DNA of 62,580 nucleotides from an uncultured Oscillospiraceae bacterium (GTDB taxonomy: Bacteria > Bacillota > Clostridia > Oscillospirales > Oscillospiraceae). The translations under genes and the position numbers were made by a program. Below, in pieces: positions 34,969 through 43,891 of the stretch. Location: the NCBI GenBank assembly GCA_944387205.1, contig CALXDZ010000088.1:1-62580 (forward strand), read 5' to 3'. The first letter of the stretch is position 1. Each line of letters begins with the position of its first letter. Below the pieces are notes generated by a model, which saw only the letters and a list, made by a program, of their open reading frames with translations, did no database searches and was not told the origin of the DNA.

Positions 34969-35901
34969 ATGAAATTGCTGGAGAAGAACTGCCGGATCGC
35001 ACTGGTCCAGGGCACGCCTGTGCTCTTTGACCGCAAGGCTACCATTGACAAGGTGGTGGAGCAGATCCGGGAGGCCGGGAAGAAGGGTGCTCAGCTGATC
35101 GTGTTCCCCGAGTCCTATGTGCCCTGCTATCCCTACGGCATGACCTTCGGTTTCACCGTGGGCAGCCGGACGGCAGAGGGCCGCATCGACTGGAAGCGCT
35201 ACTATGACAACTCCGTCCTGGTGCCCAGCGAGGACACCCAGCGGGTGGGGCAGGCGGCCAAAGAGGTGGGCGCCTATGTGAGCCTGGGCATTACCGAGCG
35301 GGACGGCCGGACCTGCACCCTTTACTGCACCAATCTCATCTTCTCTCCGGAGGGGGAGCTGGTGGCCCATCATCGCAAGCTCAAGCCCACCGGTGCAGAG
35401 CGCTGCGTCTGGGGCGACGGCAATAAGGGCGCCTTCCCCGTGGTGGATTCGCCCTGGGGCGTTATGGGCAGCCTGATCTGCTGGGAAAACTATATGCCCC
35501 TGGCCCGTGCGGCACTGTATCAGAAGGGTGTGTCGCTGTATCTGGCGCCCAACACCAACAACAACTCTGAGTGGCAGGACACCATCCGCCACATCGCCAT
35601 CGAGGGCCACTGCTATGTGGTCAACGTCAACCAGTATGTGACCAAGGATATGTATCCCAAGGACCTCCACTGCCCCGATGAGCTGGAGGAGCTGCCTCAG
35701 GGGGTGTGCACCGGCGGCAGCTGTGTGGTGGACCCCTATGGCCACTATGTGGAAGAGCCGGTGTGGGACAAGGAGGATATCATCGTTTTGGACCTGGACA
35801 TGGAGCAGGTGCCCCGGAGCCGGATGGAATTCGACGCCATGGGCCATTATTCCCGTCCCGACGTGCTGGAGCTTATCATCCACGAGCCCAGAGAGGGCTG
35901 A
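34969..35901 (+). CDS. Carbon-nitrogen hydrolase of the nitrilase branch
   Basis: 310 residues. The catalytic triad is Glu in FPESYVP, Lys in HRKLKPTGAER, and Cys in GSLICWENYMPLAR. The ICWENYMPL context is that of true nitrilases (branch 1), which hydrolyse nitriles to acids, rather than amidases. ATG preceded by AAGGAGG. The natural nitrile is not known; a gut bacterium could use plant-derived or indole nitriles. It lies immediately before the terminator shared with sigG. Confidence 0.88.
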   Translation: MKLLEKNCRIALVQGTPVLFDRKATIDKVVEQIREAGKKGAQLIVFPESYVPCYPYGMTFGFTVGSRTAEGRIDWKRYYDNSVLVPSEDTQRVGQAAKEVGAYVSLGITERDGRTCTLYCTNLIFSPEGELVAHHRKLKPTGAERCVWGDGNKGAFPVVDSPWGVMGSLICWENYMPLARAALYQKGVSLYLAPNTNNNSEWQDTIRHIAIEGHCYVVNVNQYVTKDMYPKDLHCPDELEELPQGVCTGGSCVVDPYGHYVEEPVWDKEDIIVLDLDMEQVPRSRMEFDAMGHYSRPDVLELIIHEPREG

Positions 35902-35910
35902 GTATAGAGA

Positions 35911-35948
35911 AAAAAGTCCCGGCAGAGCTATGCTCTGCCGGGACTTTT
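35911..35948. terminator. Bidirectional terminator between nitrilase and sigG
   Basis: Perfect stem AAAAAGTCCCGGCAGAG with CTCTGCCGGGACTTTTT, T runs both ways. Confidence 0.93.
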
Positions 35949-36719
35949 TCATAGATTTTTCTTGATGGTGTTGATGGCGTTCTTCTCCAGGCGGGACACC
36001 TGAGCCTGGGAGATGCCCACCTCGCCGGAGACCTCCATCTGGGTCTTGCCCTCGTAAAAGCGCAGGGACAAGATTCGCCGCTCCCGCTCACCCAGGCGCT
36101 TGACCGCCTCCTTCAGGGCGATCTGCTCGATCCAGGCCTCGTCGGTGTTGCGGCTGTCCTTGACCTGGTCCATGACACAGACTGTGTCACCGCCGTCGGA
36201 GTAGATGGGCTCATAGAGTGATACCGGGTCCACAATGGCGTCCATGGCGAACACCACCTCCTCCCGGGGCAGATCCAGCTCTTTGGCGATCTCCTCCACC
36301 GACGGTTCCCGCTGATCCCGGGCCATCAGCTTTTCCTTGGCCTGCAGCACCCGGTAGGCGGTGTCCCGCATACTGCGGGAGACGCGGATGGCGCTGTTGT
36401 CCCGGAGATAGCGGCGGATCTCACCCACGATCATGGGGACGCCGTAGGTGGAGAACCGGACGGGCTGGGTGATATCGAAGTTATCGATGGCCTTGATGAG
36501 CCCCACACAGCCTACCTGAAAGAGGTCGTCCACGTTTTCGCCCCGGTTCAAAAACTTCTGGATGACGGACAGCACCAGCCGCAGATTGCCGTTGATGAGC
36601 TGCTCCCGGGCATCCATGTCCCCCTGCTTGGCCCGGCGCAGAAGCTCCATGGTCTCCTCGTTTTTCAGCACCTTCAGCTTGGAGGTATTGACGCCGCAGA
36701 TCTCAACCTTTCCCTGCAT
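35949..36719 (-). CDS. sigG: Sporulation sigma factor SigG
   Basis: Late forespore sigma factor, 256 residues. Starts with the SigG-specific N-terminus MQGKVEICGVNTSKLKVL, then region 2 (NLRLVLSVIQKFLNRGENVDDLFQVGCVGLIKAIDNFD, FSTYGVPMIVGEIRRYLRD), region 3 (REPSVEEIAKELDLPREEV) and region 4 (ERRILSLRFYEGKTQMEVSGEVGISQAQVSRLEKNAI). Controls spore maturation genes after engulfment. It is transcribed alone from a sigmaF/sigmaG-type promoter (36755-36784), unlike B. subtilis where it follows spoIIG. No frameshift or internal stop. Confidence 0.96.
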   Translation of the reverse strand: MQGKVEICGVNTSKLKVLKNEETMELLRRAKQGDMDAREQLINGNLRLVLSVIQKFLNRGENVDDLFQVGCVGLIKAIDNFDITQPVRFSTYGVPMIVGEIRRYLRDNSAIRVSRSMRDTAYRVLQAKEKLMARDQREPSVEEIAKELDLPREEVVFAMDAIVDPVSLYEPIYSDGGDTVCVMDQVKDSRNTDEAWIEQIALKEAVKRLGERERRILSLRFYEGKTQMEVSGEVGISQAQVSRLEKNAINTIKKNL

Positions 36720-36754
36720 TTAGATACCCTCCCGCACGTTCCAAAGCTTGGGTT

Positions 36755-36784
36755 CAGTATTGCCCCCGGGCAGCGGGAATATAC
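36755..36784 (-). promoter_or_regulatory. SigmaF/SigmaG promoter of sigG
   Basis: On the minus strand GTATA (36784-36780), a 15-base spacer and GGCAATACTG (36764-36755). This fits the sigmaF/sigmaG consensus GYATA-N15-GGnnAnAnTR at every fixed position, 36 bases before the sigG ATG. Confidence 0.85.
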
Positions 36785-36787
36785 AGA

Positions 36788-36816
36788 TTGACACTGGGAA
36801 AAAGGTGCGATAAAAT
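36788..36816 (+). promoter_or_regulatory. Promoter of the ABC exporter operon
   Basis: TTGACA (36788-36793), 17 bases, TAAAAT (36811-36816). It faces away from the sigG promoter. Confidence 0.88.
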
Positions 36817-36863
36817 GAGACATCTTTCGTAGAAAACTTGTCAGAAAGAAAGGAATTACAAGC

Positions 36864-37571
36864 ATGCTGAATCTCACCCATGTGACCAAGCGGTACGGAC
36901 GATTTGAAGCCTGCAGCGACGTTAGCTTTGCCGTGGAGGATGGGCAGATCGCTGTTCTGCTGGGCCCCAACGGCGCGGGAAAATCCACGCTCATCAAGTG
37001 CATTTCCGGCCTTTTGCGGTTTCAGGGCCACATTGAAATCTGCGGCGCGGACAACAAGTCCCTGGAGGCCAAGCGGGTCCTGGGCTATGTGCCGGAGATG
37101 CCGGCCATCTACGACATGCTGACGGTGGGGGAACATCTGGAGTTCATCCGCCGTGCCTACCGGCTTTCCGATGGGAAGGAGTACGAGGAGGCGCTGCTGG
37201 AGCGCTTTGAGCTGACGGACAAGCGGAACAAGCTGGGTAAGGAGCTGTCCAAGGGAATGCAGCAGAAGGTGTCCATCTGCTGTGCGCTGCTGCCCCGGCC
37301 CAAGGTGGTCATCTTCGATGAGCCCATGGTGGGTCTGGACCCCCACGCCATCCGTCAGCTGAAGGACACCTTCCATCAGCTGCGCCAGGAGGGCTGCTCC
37401 GTGCTTATCTCCACCCACATGATCGACAGCGTGGAGGACTACTGGGACGTGTGCCACATTATGATGCGGGGCCAGGTAGCTGCTACCCGCCGCAGCGGCG
37501 AGACGGCCGAGCAGAGCCTGGAGGAGCTGTTCTTTTCCATCACCGAAGGGACAGAGGAGGGAAAGGCGTGA
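36864..37571 (+). CDS. ABC transporter ATP-binding protein
   Basis: 235 residues. Walker A GPNGAGKST (34-42), Q-loop, signature LSKGMQQKV, Walker B VVIFDEPMVGLDP, switch His in ISTHM. The LSKGMQQ signature and GLDPHA continuation are typical of ABC-2 / CcmA-type exporters. AAGGAATTACAAGC precedes the ATG. Its last bases overlap the GTG start of the permease, so the two form one unit. The substrate is not evident. Confidence 0.93.
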   Translation: MLNLTHVTKRYGRFEACSDVSFAVEDGQIAVLLGPNGAGKSTLIKCISGLLRFQGHIEICGADNKSLEAKRVLGYVPEMPAIYDMLTVGEHLEFIRRAYRLSDGKEYEEALLERFELTDKRNKLGKELSKGMQQKVSICCALLPRPKVVIFDEPMVGLDPHAIRQLKDTFHQLRQEGCSVLISTHMIDSVEDYWDVCHIMMRGQVAATRRSGETAEQSLEELFFSITEGTEEGKA

Positions 37572-39136
37572 AGGCACTGTGGTATCTCACGGCGACCAAG
37601 CTGAAAAACCAGCTGAAAAGCCTCATCCGCAAGCCCGCGAGGCTGATCTATGTGGTCTTTATGCTGGCCATGCTGGGGCTGGTACTGTGGAGCGGAGAGC
37701 AGCTGGGGGAGATCGGCACTTTCCGGCCTATGGAGGAGCTGACGGCCATTGCCTTTGCCGTCTATGCCATCATGTTTCTCCTCTCCGTCAACGCCGGCTT
37801 TTCCCGGGGCGGGAGTCTTTTCAATCTCTCGGATGTAAATCTTATTTTCACCGCGCCCATCCGTTCCCAGACGGTGCTGTTCCACGGCCTGTTCCAGCAG
37901 ATGACAACTTCCCTGATAGTGGGATTTTTTCTGCTGTTTCAGTATGGGACTCTTCGGGGCAATTACGGCATCACCGTTTTTCAGCTGATAGGCCTGTTGG
38001 TGGGCTATGCCCTTTCCATCTTCCTGGGGCAGGTGACGGCCATGGTGCTCTATGCCATGACCAGCGGCCGGGAGCAGCGGAAGCTGCTGTGCCGGGTGGC
38101 GATTTATGGAGCAGCGGCCCTGTTTTTGGGCTACTGGATCCTCTGCGCGCTTCGGGAGGGGACAGACCAGATCTTGGCCCTGGGCGCGGAGGCGGCCAAC
38201 GGCTCTGTTCTGCGGGCCTTCCCGGTGGCGGGATGGTTGGCCATGGCTTCCAGCGGACCGTTAGAGGGCAGCTGGGGACTGACTGGGGCAGGACTTGCCC
38301 TTTGTGCTGTCTATCTGGGTGTGCTGCTGACAGTGATCTTCCGGGGCAATCCCGACTACTATGAGGACGTGCTCAAAAGCGCCGAGGTGACCCAGTCCGC
38401 TATCAACGCCAAAAAGGAGGGTACCATGACTCAGGCGTCCCCTGCCCGCGTGAAGGTAGGACGCACGGGCCTGGGCCGGGGCTGGGGTGCCGGGGTGTTT
38501 TTCTGGAAGCACCGGCTGGAGGACCGACGCTCCAAAGTTCTTTTGCTGAGTGCCAACGCCCTCATTTTTGCGGCGGTTACCATTGCCTTTAGTTTCTTTT
38601 TCAGCGAAGGGGGGCTCTTGTCGTCATTCCTCATGGCTACCTATCTCCAGGTGTTTACGGTCTTTGGGGGCCGCTTCAACTGGGAGTTGACCAAGCCCTA
38701 CATCTATCTCATCCCTGAGCCGCCCATGAAGAAGCTGCTGTGGGCCCTGGCGGGCCAGATCCCAACGGCCTTTTGGGAGGCGCTGGTGGTCTTTGTTCCG
38801 GTGGGTCTGATTCTGGAGCTGACGGTGGTGGAGATCGCTGCCTGCGTGGTGGCTCGGATGTCCTTTGCCATGCTCTTCACCTCTGCAGGCGTGGCGGTGG
38901 ACCGGCTTTGGGGCAGCGTCACCAGCCGGATGTTGGTGCTTGTTTTGCTGCTGCTGGTGACTTTGGGCTTGGCCTTGCCGGGCATTGCGGCAGCCATCGC
39001 AGTCAGGATCCTGTTTTGGGAGATGGGAAGCGCTGCCGTTCTGGCGGCCTTGTCAGTGTGCAATGTGCTTATGTCGTTGCTGGCTCTTTTCCTGTGTAGG
39101 AATATGCTCCAATATGCGGAACTGAATCAGCAGTAA
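37568..39136 (+). CDS. Putative ABC exporter permease (ABC_export type)
   Basis: 522 residues with about 12 hydrophobic segments, and soluble connections around 280-330. The ABC_export (PF16962) pattern is present: N-terminal TATKLKNQLKSLIRKPARLIY, then a membrane region, a central GRTGLGRGWGAGVFFWKHRLEDRR loop, then further helices ending in LCRNMLQYAELNQQ. GTG 37568 overlaps the ATPase stop codon (GTGA) and is preceded by GAGGGAAAGG. It must be the membrane partner of the ATPase. Confidence 0.85.
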   Translation: MKALWYLTATKLKNQLKSLIRKPARLIYVVFMLAMLGLVLWSGEQLGEIGTFRPMEELTAIAFAVYAIMFLLSVNAGFSRGGSLFNLSDVNLIFTAPIRSQTVLFHGLFQQMTTSLIVGFFLLFQYGTLRGNYGITVFQLIGLLVGYALSIFLGQVTAMVLYAMTSGREQRKLLCRVAIYGAAALFLGYWILCALREGTDQILALGAEAANGSVLRAFPVAGWLAMASSGPLEGSWGLTGAGLALCAVYLGVLLTVIFRGNPDYYEDVLKSAEVTQSAINAKKEGTMTQASPARVKVGRTGLGRGWGAGVFFWKHRLEDRRSKVLLLSANALIFAAVTIAFSFFFSEGGLLSSFLMATYLQVFTVFGGRFNWELTKPYIYLIPEPPMKKLLWALAGQIPTAFWEALVVFVPVGLILELTVVEIAACVVARMSFAMLFTSAGVAVDRLWGSVTSRMLVLVLLLLVTLGLALPGIAAAIAVRILFWEMGSAAVLAALSVCNVLMSLLALFLCRNMLQYAELNQQ

Positions 39137-39190
39137 GACGGTATACTAGGACGGGCGGCAACGGTCATAGACTGCATTGAGGTGAGTGAT

Positions 39191-39472
39191 ATGCAATGCA
39201 GGATCCGGGATATGCGCCGTAAGGAGGTCATCAACATCTGCGACGGCTGCCGACTGGGCTATGTGGCGGACGTAGACGTGAAGATCCCGGAGGGGCAGGT
39301 GGTGGCCATCGTCGTTCTGGGCCCCTGCCGGTTCTTTGGGCTGTTCGGCAGGGGAGAGGAGTACTATGTGCCCTGGGGCTGCATCCAGCGCATCGGGGAC
39401 GATATCATCCTGGTCGACAAGCCATTTCAGCATCCGTGTCCGGAGCGGCGGAAGAAGCGTCGGCTGTTTTAG
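39191..39472 (+). CDS. YlmC/YmxH family sporulation protein (PRC-barrel)
   Basis: 93 residues with the PRC-barrel signature of the YlmC/YmxH family: RDMRRKEVINICDGCRLGYVADVDV, an internal VVLGPCRFFGLFGRGEEYYVPW and ILVDKPF. B. subtilis relatives are made during sporulation and have no defined function. ATG 39191 is 6 bases after GAGGTG. Ends with TAG, which shows that TAG is a normal stop codon in this organism. Followed by a terminator. Confidence 0.9.
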   Translation: MQCRIRDMRRKEVINICDGCRLGYVADVDVKIPEGQVVAIVVLGPCRFFGLFGRGEEYYVPWGCIQRIGDDIILVDKPFQHPCPERRKKRRLF

Positions 39473-39475
39473 ATG

Positions 39476-39511
39476 CGGCAGGGCCCGGAACGGCCCTGCC
39501 GCTCTTTTTCA
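39476..39511 (+). terminator. Terminator after the YlmC/YmxH gene
   Basis: GCAGGGCC with GGCCCTGC stem, followed by CTCTTTTTC. Confidence 0.85.
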
Positions 39512-39535
39512 AAAGACAGCAAATGGAAAAGTACA

Positions 39536-39564
39536 TTGCACTTTTTTGTGGAATGTGGTACACT
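39536..39564 (+). promoter_or_regulatory. Promoter of trpS
   Basis: TTGCAC (39536-39541), 17 bases, TACACT (39559-39564). The leader to the ATG at 39641 is short and shows no T-box element. Confidence 0.7.
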
Positions 39565-39640
39565 AAAAAAGTTAAATTGCCGTTTTATGGCCTGAGCAGA
39601 AAGCAGGCCCCAAGATAACAAAACATAGAGGTGTTTTTCC

Positions 39641-40648
39641 ATGGCAAATGAAGTACAAAAAAAGCGGATCCTCAGCGGCATTCAGCCCTCTGGCGACCTG
39701 ACTCTGGGCTCCTACCTGGGTGCGATCCGCAACTGGGCGGCTCTGGCCGACAAATATGACTGCTACTATATGCTGGCGGATATGCACACCATCACGGTGC
39801 GTCAGGTGCCTGCGGAGCTGCGCCGCCACACCCTGACCCAGCTGGCCACCTATATTGCCTGCGGCCTGGACCCGGAGAAGAACGTGCTCTTCGTTCAGTC
39901 CCATGTGCCGGCCCATGCCCAGCTGGCCTGGGTGCTGGACTGCTATACCATGTTTGGTGAGCTCAGCCGCATGACCCAGTTCAAAGACAAGTCCGCCAAG
40001 AATGCCGACAACATCAATGCGGGCCTCTTCACCTATCCCGCTTTGATGGCTGCCGATATTCTGCTCTATCAGGCCGACCTGGTGCCTGTAGGCGGCGACC
40101 AGAAGCAGCACGTGGAGATCTGCCGTGACATTGCAGGCCGTTTCAATGGTATTTACGGCGAGGTATTTAAGATTCCGGAGCCCTATATCCCCCAGGTGGG
40201 CGCTCGGGTCATGAGCTTGACCTCTCCTGAGAACAAGATGAGCAAGTCCGACAAGGATCAAAACGGCTGCGTATATATGCTGGAAAAGCCCGAGGACATC
40301 CTGCGCAAGTTCAAAAAGGCTGTCACTGACTCTGAGGCCTCTGTCCGGTTTGACCCCGCCAATAAGCCCGGGGTGTCCAATCTGATGCAGATCTACTCCG
40401 CTGCCACCGGCCGCAGCTTCGAGGCCATTGAAAGCGAATTTGCCGGCCACGGCTACGGTGACTTCAAGGCCGCCGTGGGCGAGGCCGTGGTGGAGCTGCT
40501 GCGCCCCATCCGGGAGGAGACGGAGCGTTTGCTGGCGGACAAGGCCTACCTTCAGAGCGTTTACCGGGATGGTGCGGAGAAGGCTGCCCGGGTGGCCAAC
40601 CGTACCGTGGGCAAGGTCTATAAAAAGGTCGGCTTTATCGACCGGTAA
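39641..40648 (+). CDS. trpS: Tryptophanyl-tRNA synthetase
   Basis: Charges tRNA-Trp; class Ic, 335 residues. HIGH-like motif in SGDLTLGSYLGAI near the N-terminus, the MTQFKDKSAK segment, the GGDQKQHVE tryptophan/ATP site, and KMSKS as NKMSKSD. Last gene before tagO; only 12 bases separate the two, so tagO and wecB may be read from the trpS promoter. No frame anomalies. Confidence 0.96.
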   Translation: MANEVQKKRILSGIQPSGDLTLGSYLGAIRNWAALADKYDCYYMLADMHTITVRQVPAELRRHTLTQLATYIACGLDPEKNVLFVQSHVPAHAQLAWVLDCYTMFGELSRMTQFKDKSAKNADNINAGLFTYPALMAADILLYQADLVPVGGDQKQHVEICRDIAGRFNGIYGEVFKIPEPYIPQVGARVMSLTSPENKMSKSDKDQNGCVYMLEKPEDILRKFKKAVTDSEASVRFDPANKPGVSNLMQIYSAATGRSFEAIESEFAGHGYGDFKAAVGEAVVELLRPIREETERLLADKAYLQSVYRDGAEKAARVANRTVGKVYKKVGFIDR

Positions 40649-40660
40649 AGGGGAAGAGTC

Positions 40661-41821
40661 ATGCTGCTGGACAATCGACTTTTGGTCAATGTGTTTTTGG
40701 CCCTGGTGGTGTCGCTGGTGGTCAGCTTTCTCACCTCTCCCGTGGTGAAAAATTTTGCCTATAAGGTGGGTGCCATCGATGTGCCCAAGGATGCCCGGAG
40801 AATGCACAAGGTGCCCATTCCCCGCCTGGGCGGTCTGGCCATTTTCTTCGGCTTCATCGTGGGGATTCTGCTCTTTGGAAAAATCGACCGCCAGATGCAG
40901 GGCATTTTGCTGGGTGCCGTGGTCATTGTGGTGCTGGGTGTAGTGGATGACATTACCCCGCTGCCGGCCAAACTGAAATTTGTGGTGCAGATCATTGCCG
41001 CCCTAATCCCTGTGTTCCACGGTGTGGTCATCAGGGCTGTCTCCAACCCCAATTTGCTCAGTGACAACGCCTACTGGCAGATGGGAAATGTCAGCTCCGT
41101 GGTCATTACAGTGCTGTGGATCGTGGCCATTACCAACTCCGTCAACCTGATCGACGGGCTGGATGGACTGGCCGTGGGCGTGAGCACCATCTCTGCCACT
41201 ACTGTACTGGTGATCTCCCTGCTGGTATCCGATATGCAGGTGGCTATCGCCATGGCCGCTTTGGTGGGTGCCTGTGCGGGCTTCATGCCATATAACCTGA
41301 ACCCAGCCAAGATGTTTATGGGGGATACAGGTGCCACGTTCCTGGGCTATATCCTGGCCACTATGTCCATTCAAGGTCTGTTCAAGTTCTATGCCATCAT
41401 CTCCTTTGCCGTGCCCTTCCTGATCCTGGGCCTGCCCATTTTCGATACGGCCTTTGCCTTCATCCGCCGCATTGCCCACGGCCAGAGCCCCATGCAGGCC
41501 GACCGGAGCCATGTGCATCACCGGCTCATCGACATGGGCCTGAACCAGAAGCAGGCGGTGGCCACGCTGTATGTGATCTCTGCCATCCTGGGCCTGAGCG
41601 CCGTGGTGCTGACCACCAGCGGCGAAGTCAAGGCCATGGTGCTGCTGCTGGCGCTGTGCGTGGTGGGCGTGGTGGCTGCCCGGGTGGTCTTTCCCCGGGA
41701 GATTCGGGAGGAGCTCCACGAGGAGATGGAGGAGCTCAAGGAACTGGGTCACAGCAAAAATCAAGAGCCCAAGCCAGAGGAACCGGATGAACAGGCGCCG
41801 GAACACAAGGAGGACAAATGA
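40661..41821 (+). CDS. tagO: Undecaprenyl-phosphate N-acetylglucosaminyl-1-phosphate transferase (TagO/WecA type)
   Basis: Polytopic membrane enzyme, 386 residues, that puts GlcNAc-1-P on undecaprenyl phosphate, first step of teichoic acid or related cell-wall polymer synthesis. Features: RMHKVPIPRLGGLAI, the DDI Mg-binding motif (VVDDITPLPAKLKF), NLIDGLDGLAVG, and the HHRLID histidine loop. The C-terminal tail is charged, Glu/Pro/Lys rich. It ends in an ATGATG overlap with the UDP-GlcNAc epimerase. Confidence 0.93.
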   Translation: MLLDNRLLVNVFLALVVSLVVSFLTSPVVKNFAYKVGAIDVPKDARRMHKVPIPRLGGLAIFFGFIVGILLFGKIDRQMQGILLGAVVIVVLGVVDDITPLPAKLKFVVQIIAALIPVFHGVVIRAVSNPNLLSDNAYWQMGNVSSVVITVLWIVAITNSVNLIDGLDGLAVGVSTISATTVLVISLLVSDMQVAIAMAALVGACAGFMPYNLNPAKMFMGDTGATFLGYILATMSIQGLFKFYAIISFAVPFLILGLPIFDTAFAFIRRIAHGQSPMQADRSHVHHRLIDMGLNQKQAVATLYVISAILGLSAVVLTTSGEVKAMVLLLALCVVGVVAARVVFPREIREELHEEMEELKELGHSKNQEPKPEEPDEQAPEHKEDK

Positions 41822-42972
41822 TGGACAAGCTGCGTATTATGAGCGTGTTCGGCACTCGGCCGGAGGCCATTAAAATGGCGCCGCTGGTGAAGGAGCTGAG
41901 CACCCGAGAGGACATCGAGTCCATCTGCTGCGTCACCGCTCAGCACCGTCAGATGCTGGACAGCGTGCTGGAGGTCTTTGACCTGAAGCCGGACTGGGAT
42001 CTGGACATCATGACCCCCCGGCAGACCTTGTCCACCATCACCAGCAAGTGCCTCACCGGCATGGACGAGGCCATCGATACCCTCAAGCCCAACCTGATCC
42101 TGGTCCACGGGGACACCTCCACCACCTTTGCCGGAGCATTGTCTGCCTTCTATCACCAGGTGCCGGTGGGCCATGTGGAGGCAGGCCTGCGGACCTATGA
42201 CAAGTATTCTCCCTTTCCGGAGGAGATGAACCGCAAGCTGGTGTCCGCCATTGCGGATCTCTATTTCTGCCCAACCATCAACAACAAGAATAACCTCCTG
42301 CGGGAGGGCATCACCCAGGGCCTCTTTGTCACCGGCAATACGGTCATCGACGCTCTGAAGACCACCGTCCGGGAGGACTATCATTTCGCCACGGAGGAGC
42401 TCAATCATCTGCCCTATGGGGAGAAGAAGATCCTTCTGGTCACCTGCCACCGGCGGGAGAACTACGGTGAGCCCATGAAGCAGATCATGCTGGCCCTGCG
42501 GCAGATCGCCCAAGAGCATGAAGATGTGGAGCTGGTGTATCCCGTCCACCTCAGTCCTGTGGTGCGGGAGGCAGTGGATACCTACCTCCGGGGGGCGCCC
42601 CGGACCCATTTGATCGACCCGCTGCCTGCCGACGAGATGCACAATCTCATGGCCCGCAGCTACCTGGTGCTGACGGATTCCCGCGGATTGCAGGAGGAGG
42701 CACCGGCATTGGGCAAGCCTGTGCTGGTGCTGCGTCGGGAGACCGAGCGGCCGGAGGCCGTGGAGGCGGGCACGGTGCGTCTGGCCGGTGTGGACCAGAA
42801 AACCATTGTGGAGATGGCGTCCAGCCTTATCGATTCGCCGGAGGCCTACGCCGAAATGGCTCACGCCGTCAACCCCTACGGTGATGGTCATGCCTGCCGC
42901 CGGATCGCCGATGCCATCGAGTGGTATTTCGGCCGACGCCAGGAGCGGCCGGCGGACTATACCGGGAAATAA
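41821..42972 (+). CDS. wecB: UDP-N-acetylglucosamine 2-epimerase (non-hydrolysing)
   Basis: Interconverts UDP-GlcNAc and UDP-ManNAc for wall polymer synthesis. 383 residues with the GT-B like epimerase marks: FGTRPEAIKMAPLV, VHGDTSTTFAGAL, HVEAGLRTYDKYSPFPEEMNR, TCHRRENYG, and LTDSRGLQEEAP. Start at ATG 41821; the ATG directly before it (41818) is equally possible. AAGGAGG at 41807-41813. Partner of tagO: together they supply ManNAc-linked wall teichoic acid type linkage units. Confidence 0.95.
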   Translation: MDKLRIMSVFGTRPEAIKMAPLVKELSTREDIESICCVTAQHRQMLDSVLEVFDLKPDWDLDIMTPRQTLSTITSKCLTGMDEAIDTLKPNLILVHGDTSTTFAGALSAFYHQVPVGHVEAGLRTYDKYSPFPEEMNRKLVSAIADLYFCPTINNKNNLLREGITQGLFVTGNTVIDALKTTVREDYHFATEELNHLPYGEKKILLVTCHRRENYGEPMKQIMLALRQIAQEHEDVELVYPVHLSPVVREAVDTYLRGAPRTHLIDPLPADEMHNLMARSYLVLTDSRGLQEEAPALGKPVLVLRRETERPEAVEAGTVRLAGVDQKTIVEMASSLIDSPEAYAEMAHAVNPYGDGHACRRIADAIEWYFGRRQERPADYTGK

Positions 42973-42996
42973 CCGACCCCGGAAAGGAGGATCCCC

Positions 42997-43788
42997 ATGG
43001 AGCAAAAGCGCGTCACCAGGTTTTTGGTGGGTCTTGCCGTGCTGATCCTTCTGGTGGTGGCGCTGCTGGCTTACAGTGTATTGCCACAGACAACACACAT
43101 TGTATTGCCGGGTGAGAATGACACTGGAGAAGAGAGTGACAGCAGTCAGGAAGAGAGTGCTGTGGTACAGGTGAAGATCACTCCAGATACTGTTCAGCGG
43201 GCTATTGCTGAGCTTAAGCGGCCGGAGAGCTATTGCCGGGCCGTAACAGTGGATGATCTATGGAGCGGCGGCAGTGCCCGATCCCGTCTTCAAGTGGCTG
43301 TCAGCAAGAATTATACCCGGGTGGACGAGATATCGGTGACAGTGCATTGGGAAGAGTCTGACCAAGAAAGAACCAGGCCTGCATCGCAGTATCGCCACTC
43401 CATCACCAATGGAGAGGATACCTGGATCTGGTATGGCAGCTCCACTCATTGGACCAAGGTGGCCGCCGGGGACATCAGCGCCGACGATGAGCAGCACATC
43501 CCCACTTATGAGGATATTCTGGATTTGGATCCAGACCAGATCGCAGCGGCGGATTATCGGACCCTTTCCGGCGTGGAGTGCATCTATGTGGAGACGGAGC
43601 AGGACAGCAGCGGCTATGTTCAGCGCTACTGGGTCAGTGTGGAGACCGGGCTGTTGACTGCTGCGGAGCGCCTGGTGGAAGGAAGCCCTGTGTATCAGAT
43701 GGCGTCTCTGGCGCTGGACGAGGAGGGCCCCACCACAGCGGACTTCACTCTGCCCGACGGCTGGGTGCTACTGGAGCTGCCGGAGTAA
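42997..43788 (+). CDS. Membrane-anchored extracytoplasmic protein of unknown function
   Basis: 263 residues: short basic N-terminus, one transmembrane helix (about 8-28), a Ser/Glu-rich linker, and a beta-rich extracytoplasmic domain. The strand pattern (ISVTVHWEESD, SITNGEDTWIWYGSSTHWTKV, VECIYVETEQD, YWVSVETGLLTAAERL) resembles the LolA/RseB-like half-barrel, but I see no hallmark that settles it. Preceded by AAAGGAGG. Follows wecB in the same operon, so it may be a wall-related lipid-binding or sensor protein. Confidence 0.7.
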   Translation: MEQKRVTRFLVGLAVLILLVVALLAYSVLPQTTHIVLPGENDTGEESDSSQEESAVVQVKITPDTVQRAIAELKRPESYCRAVTVDDLWSGGSARSRLQVAVSKNYTRVDEISVTVHWEESDQERTRPASQYRHSITNGEDTWIWYGSSTHWTKVAAGDISADDEQHIPTYEDILDLDPDQIAAADYRTLSGVECIYVETEQDSSGYVQRYWVSVETGLLTAAERLVEGSPVYQMASLALDEEGPTTADFTLPDGWVLLELPE

Positions 43789-43808
43789 CGCTGTGTACAG
43801 GAAAGAAG

Positions 43809-43840
43809 ATCTGCCGCCCGAAAGGGCGGCAGACTTTTTG
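43809..43840 (+). terminator. Terminator of the tagO-wecB unit
   Basis: Stem TCTGCCGCCC with GGGCGGCAGA, loop GAAA, five T. Confidence 0.9.
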
Positions 43841-43891
43841 AGTGAGCGGCCTGATGGATGAAGATTTGCAAATCGGAAAAAGGAGAATACA

